Shown here piece by piece: positions 61,195-64,000 of a stretch of 64,000 bases of DNA. Under the pieces are notes generated by a model. That model saw nothing but the letters and a program-made list of their open reading frames with translations. It made no database searches and had not been told where the DNA came from. The number at the start of each line of letters is the position of its first letter. Position 1 is the stretch's first letter. The DNA is from Gordionus sp. m RMFG-2023 (taxonomy: Eukaryota > Nematomorpha > Gordioida > Chordodea > Parachordodidae): NCBI RefSeq assembly GCF_954871325.1, contig NC_088779.1, positions 19,408,846-19,472,845 of the forward strand. Reading direction: 5' to 3'. A program made the translations under genes and the position numbers.

Positions 61195-62584
61195 CAGTGT
61201 TGTTAAAATAGTGCGCTACTTTTTTCAGTAGCGGTAGCTTTAGCTGGCTACTTTTTTTTAGAAAATAGCAATAGCGATAGCTCTCTACTAATTTAGAAAG
61301 TAGCACTACTTTCAATTTTACATATTAAATACATCTAAAAATTATTAAAATACATTTTTTATTAAATCTAAAATTATAATCCTTTAATTTAATTTTGAAA
61401 TTTAAATTTATATTTAAAAATATACATTATAAATCTAGTTAGCATTATAAATCTAGTCATTAAAAATGTGTGAGATTGTTGAAGATAGCAAAATTTCTTT
61501 GGAAAATGAGAAAAATATAGATTATCCTTTCCCAAAATTCAAAAAATACTTTATTAATCTTGAAGAAAAAAATACTACTGGATATCGATTTCAATGTAAG
61601 AAAATTTTGCCAACTACTGGTAGAGTCTATGCTAAAAGGCATTGAGAAAAAGTCAAAACTTTATTTTTATTTTCTATTATACAATTATATAAAATGAATG
61701 ATTTATTGCTTGATTAGCCATAATTTAAATTGGCTTAATTTACAATACAATCTATAATATTAATATATAGTATTAATATAAAATTCTAAATTAATATATT
61801 ATTAATTACCTTGTGTAAAATAATTATATTTTTAAAATCTTTATATTTTAATATTTTTTTATAAATGAATCTAAATCTCAGATAAATTTAAATTTTGAAA
61901 ATTAAAAAGGTATGTATTCTTCTTAATTAATACAATCGCCTTATATAAATTATCCAGATCTGTATGATGATGATAATGTAATAGCTGCTATCGTTCATCC
62001 TAGTTTCAAGTTAAATTGGCCATACTTAATTTGACTAAATCTAAAAGGCAACTTGATAGGCTGATGATAACGTTAAAAAATGTCATGCCTAACCACGATA
62101 CTAATACTATAGCAAGATCGAAACCGCGGCCTTCCATAGACGATTTTTTTGAAATAATAATAATATATTATTGAACCTCTAGATGCGATTTTTAAATCTA
62201 AAAATACTCATTTAAATATCTTTGATGATTTTTTTCATATTAAAAGTGTGTTTATTAAATTTAATACTCGTTGCCCTCAAGTGCTAGTGCTGAACGATTA
62301 TTTAGTATGGCAAAGCTTATACTTCTGATCGTCGCTCTAGAATTGGGGAAGATAGTACCGAAATGTTATTATTATTAAAGTGCAATATTAAATAAATTAT
62401 ATATATATATATGTAACAAATTATAGTCATGTTTTTATAACAATACTTTATTTGTGGAAATAAAGTTATGTAAAAAATATTTTTAAAAAAACAAAATAGC
62501 ATAAAAAGTAGCTAATAGCGCGCTACTCGTTTGAAAGCGGTAGCGATAGCGCGCTACTTTTAAAAGTAGCGTTTAACAACACTG
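61195..62584 (+). mobile_element. BED-type hAT, internally deleted, 8-bp duplication
   Basis: Left end CAGTGTTGTTAAAATAGTGC, right end GTAGCGTTTAACAACACTG. Flanks CTGGCTGG and CTGGCCGG form an 8-bp duplication with one change. Plus-strand remnants: 61466-61644 encodes MCEIVEDSKISLENEK..FPKFKKYFINLEE, GYRFQCKKILPTTGRVYAKRH (a shortened BED-finger region, then a stop); 62270-62393 encodes LPSSASAERLFSMAK and, in another frame, RSRIGEDSTEMLLLLKCNIK, the hAT C-terminus. The catalytic core is missing. Same family as 13515-16285. Confidence 0.85.
62552..62571. repeat. 20-bp perfect palindrome just inside a hAT end
   Basis: CGCTACTTTTAAAAGTAGCG is its own reverse complement and lies directly inside TTTAACAACACTG. 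The related element at 13515 has nearly the same palindrome just inside its left end. Confidence 0.85.
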
Positions 62585-62815
62585 CTGGCCGGATATATTT
62601 TTTTATAAATCTTTTGGGCTGTATTAGAAAATTAGACCCTTTGCAGATCACTAGTAGACATTATGTCATATTTGACACATAAGTTTAGCTATTTTATTTT
62701 AGAAAGAAAATAATTGTAAAAATATTTATACTTTATTTAGCTAAGTTTACATGAATATCAATGAGAAATTAATATTTTAATAAACATATTAATTAAATAA
62801 TATCATACAATAAAT

Positions 62816-64000
62816 TAGTGAAGGTCACGGTCCGGTCTTTGGTTCGGACTGGACCGATAACCTCGGACCGGATCGGACCACGGTCCTTAAAAAAATCGAT
62901 CCAGATCGTGGTTCTAAATAAAAACATATTTTTTTTAACCTAATTTAATTTGTTTTATCATTTTATTAAATATAAGAGTATTATATAAACAATATATAAT
63001 TAATTATGAATAATATAATAATTAATTATGAATAATATAATAATTAATACAAATATTTAATTTAAATAAATGCTAATGTCTTTGTTTGTAGAACTTCCTT
63101 GGAAGGAATTAGAAGAGGGACTTAATGGAGGCGGTAGATCTATTCCATTCTTTAACCAAGAACACATACACATCAAAGCTTGTATTGTTTTGTTTGCCTA
63201 TTCCTTTTTTTAGTGACAAGATCTCCTGCTTTCGAAAATATTTGTTCACAGGGGACAGATGTTGCTTGAATTGCTAAAAAATTTCTAGCTGCTAATGAGA
63301 GGACTGGAAATCTATATAATAAACTATATTGACTAATTAAAAAATATAAAAGACCTTTCACTATTGGCTTTCCACCATACTAATATGTCATCCTTTAATG
63401 AAACAAGAGGTTCATTCAAATAGGTGTGAAGTTCTGATATATTTTCTTCAATGATTTCTGCCGATATATAATCCCCTTCTGAATTTCTTTTTTGGGATAA
63501 AATTCTTTCTAAAAAACTAAATTCAATGATTTCCTCCTGGTACAAATGTTTGAAAATTAGGATTTAATAAATAAATATTAAAAATATACCTGAGAATCCG
63601 TTATTCCTGTATTTTTTTTATTTTCTATTTTCCTTAAATATTTTGAAAATTTGGTCATATACTCAATTCTATGAAGAGTATTAGGCATGTAAACTTGTTT
63701 TAATCTTGGATCCAATAATGTTGAGACATATGATTCATAGCAAAATAATTCTTTGAGATATTTCTGCATTTTAACCAGCATGTTATTAAGAATTTCTTGT
63801 ATTGTTATTATCCTTTTTTATATTATTTAAAATTTCATTATTTATATTCTCCATATATAACATGGAAATCCCAACTGTAGGATATTTGGATCCTGATAAA
63901 TCAAGTGTGGTTTTATAGAAGGGCCTTAGAAAATCTACAGCCTCTTTTATAAGGTTTTCTTTTTCACATTCAGTAAAGAAAACTCCTTTAAATTGTTTGT
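62816..64000 (-). mobile_element. hAT transposon, CACGGTCCGG family, running past the window end
   Basis: The end at 62816 reads TAGTGAAGGTCACGGTCCGG followed by several CGGACCGGATCGGACC-type units. The transposase lies on the minus strand from the window edge to the stop at 63057. The other end is outside the window, so size and target duplication cannot be given. Confidence 0.8.
63057..64000 (-). CDS. hAT transposase, C-terminal half, two micro-introns
   Basis: From the edge: NLIKEAVDFLRPFYKTTLDL, GSKYPTVGISMLYMEN, then MLVKMQKYLKELF, STLLDPRLKQVYMP, TDSQ / EEIIEFSFLERILS, DILVWWKANSE / R FPVLSLAARNFLAIQATSV, EQIFSKAGDLVTKKRNR and NKTIQALMCMCSWLKNG, stop at 63057. Introns of 53 bp (63537-63589) and 43 bp (63312-63354) have GT..AG borders and restore the hAT consensus when removed. 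DP.LK and WW..N...FP..S..AR.FL.I.ATS are ZBED/hAT signatures with the dimerisation domain. Two single-base frame changes remain (near 63795 and near 63195), so the copy is recently dead or the sequence has errors there. Confidence 0.8.

Overview
The window is very AT-rich animal-type DNA: spliced nuclear genes with GT..AG introns, acceptors usually reading TTTAAG or TTTTAG just before the exon, a pol III tRNA gene, non-LTR and LTR retroelements and many hAT transposons. Host proteins are animal-like (an ACSS3-type acyl-CoA synthetase, a PP4 catalytic subunit). I cannot name the species; a small AT-rich invertebrate would fit. There are no bacterial operons, rRNA genes or CRISPR arrays.

Layout. 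(1) 0.5-2.3 kb: a single long ORF for an unrecognised asparagine-rich protein with a C-terminal coiled coil (+), followed by its poly(A) signal and then a 2.26-kb terminal-inverted-repeat (TIR) element flanked by an exact 11-bp duplication. (2) 4.7-10.2 kb: gene-poor AT-rich DNA. (3) 10.2-12.2 kb: a 5'-truncated LINE (-). (4) 12.4-48.0 kb: one host gene on the minus strand, an ACSS3-like short-chain acyl-CoA synthetase. I read 12 secure exons, 1 doubtful exon, and about 50 residues of the N-terminal part that I could not find. Its introns carry most of the other features: a tRNA-Ala(AGC) gene, a second LINE inserted in a MITE, nested hAT elements, a rearranged Ty3/gypsy-type LTR element with 5-bp target duplications, and a small non-coding LTR element. 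(5) 48.3-59 kb: upstream of ACSS3, repeats: tandem elements with a tRNA-like pol III box pair, a second and larger non-coding LTR element (50.9-54.35 kb), exon-like duplicated modules and an old RT fragment. (6) 59.18-59.61 kb: the first two exons of a PP4 catalytic subunit gene (+), running off toward or past the window end. (7) 59.9-64 kb: two hAT MITEs and two larger hAT elements, the last with a nearly readable transposase interrupted by two tiny introns.

The main patterns: at least three hAT lineages, each with its own ends (YAGTGTTGTTAAA with a subterminal palindrome; CAGAGACCTGCAGG with GGCCCGGCC-rich ends; CACGGTCCGG), have produced most of the small repeats, and seven of these keep recognisable 8-bp target duplications. 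The two LTR-type families keep 5-bp duplications. Host coding sequence is only about 4.3 kb of the 64 kb.
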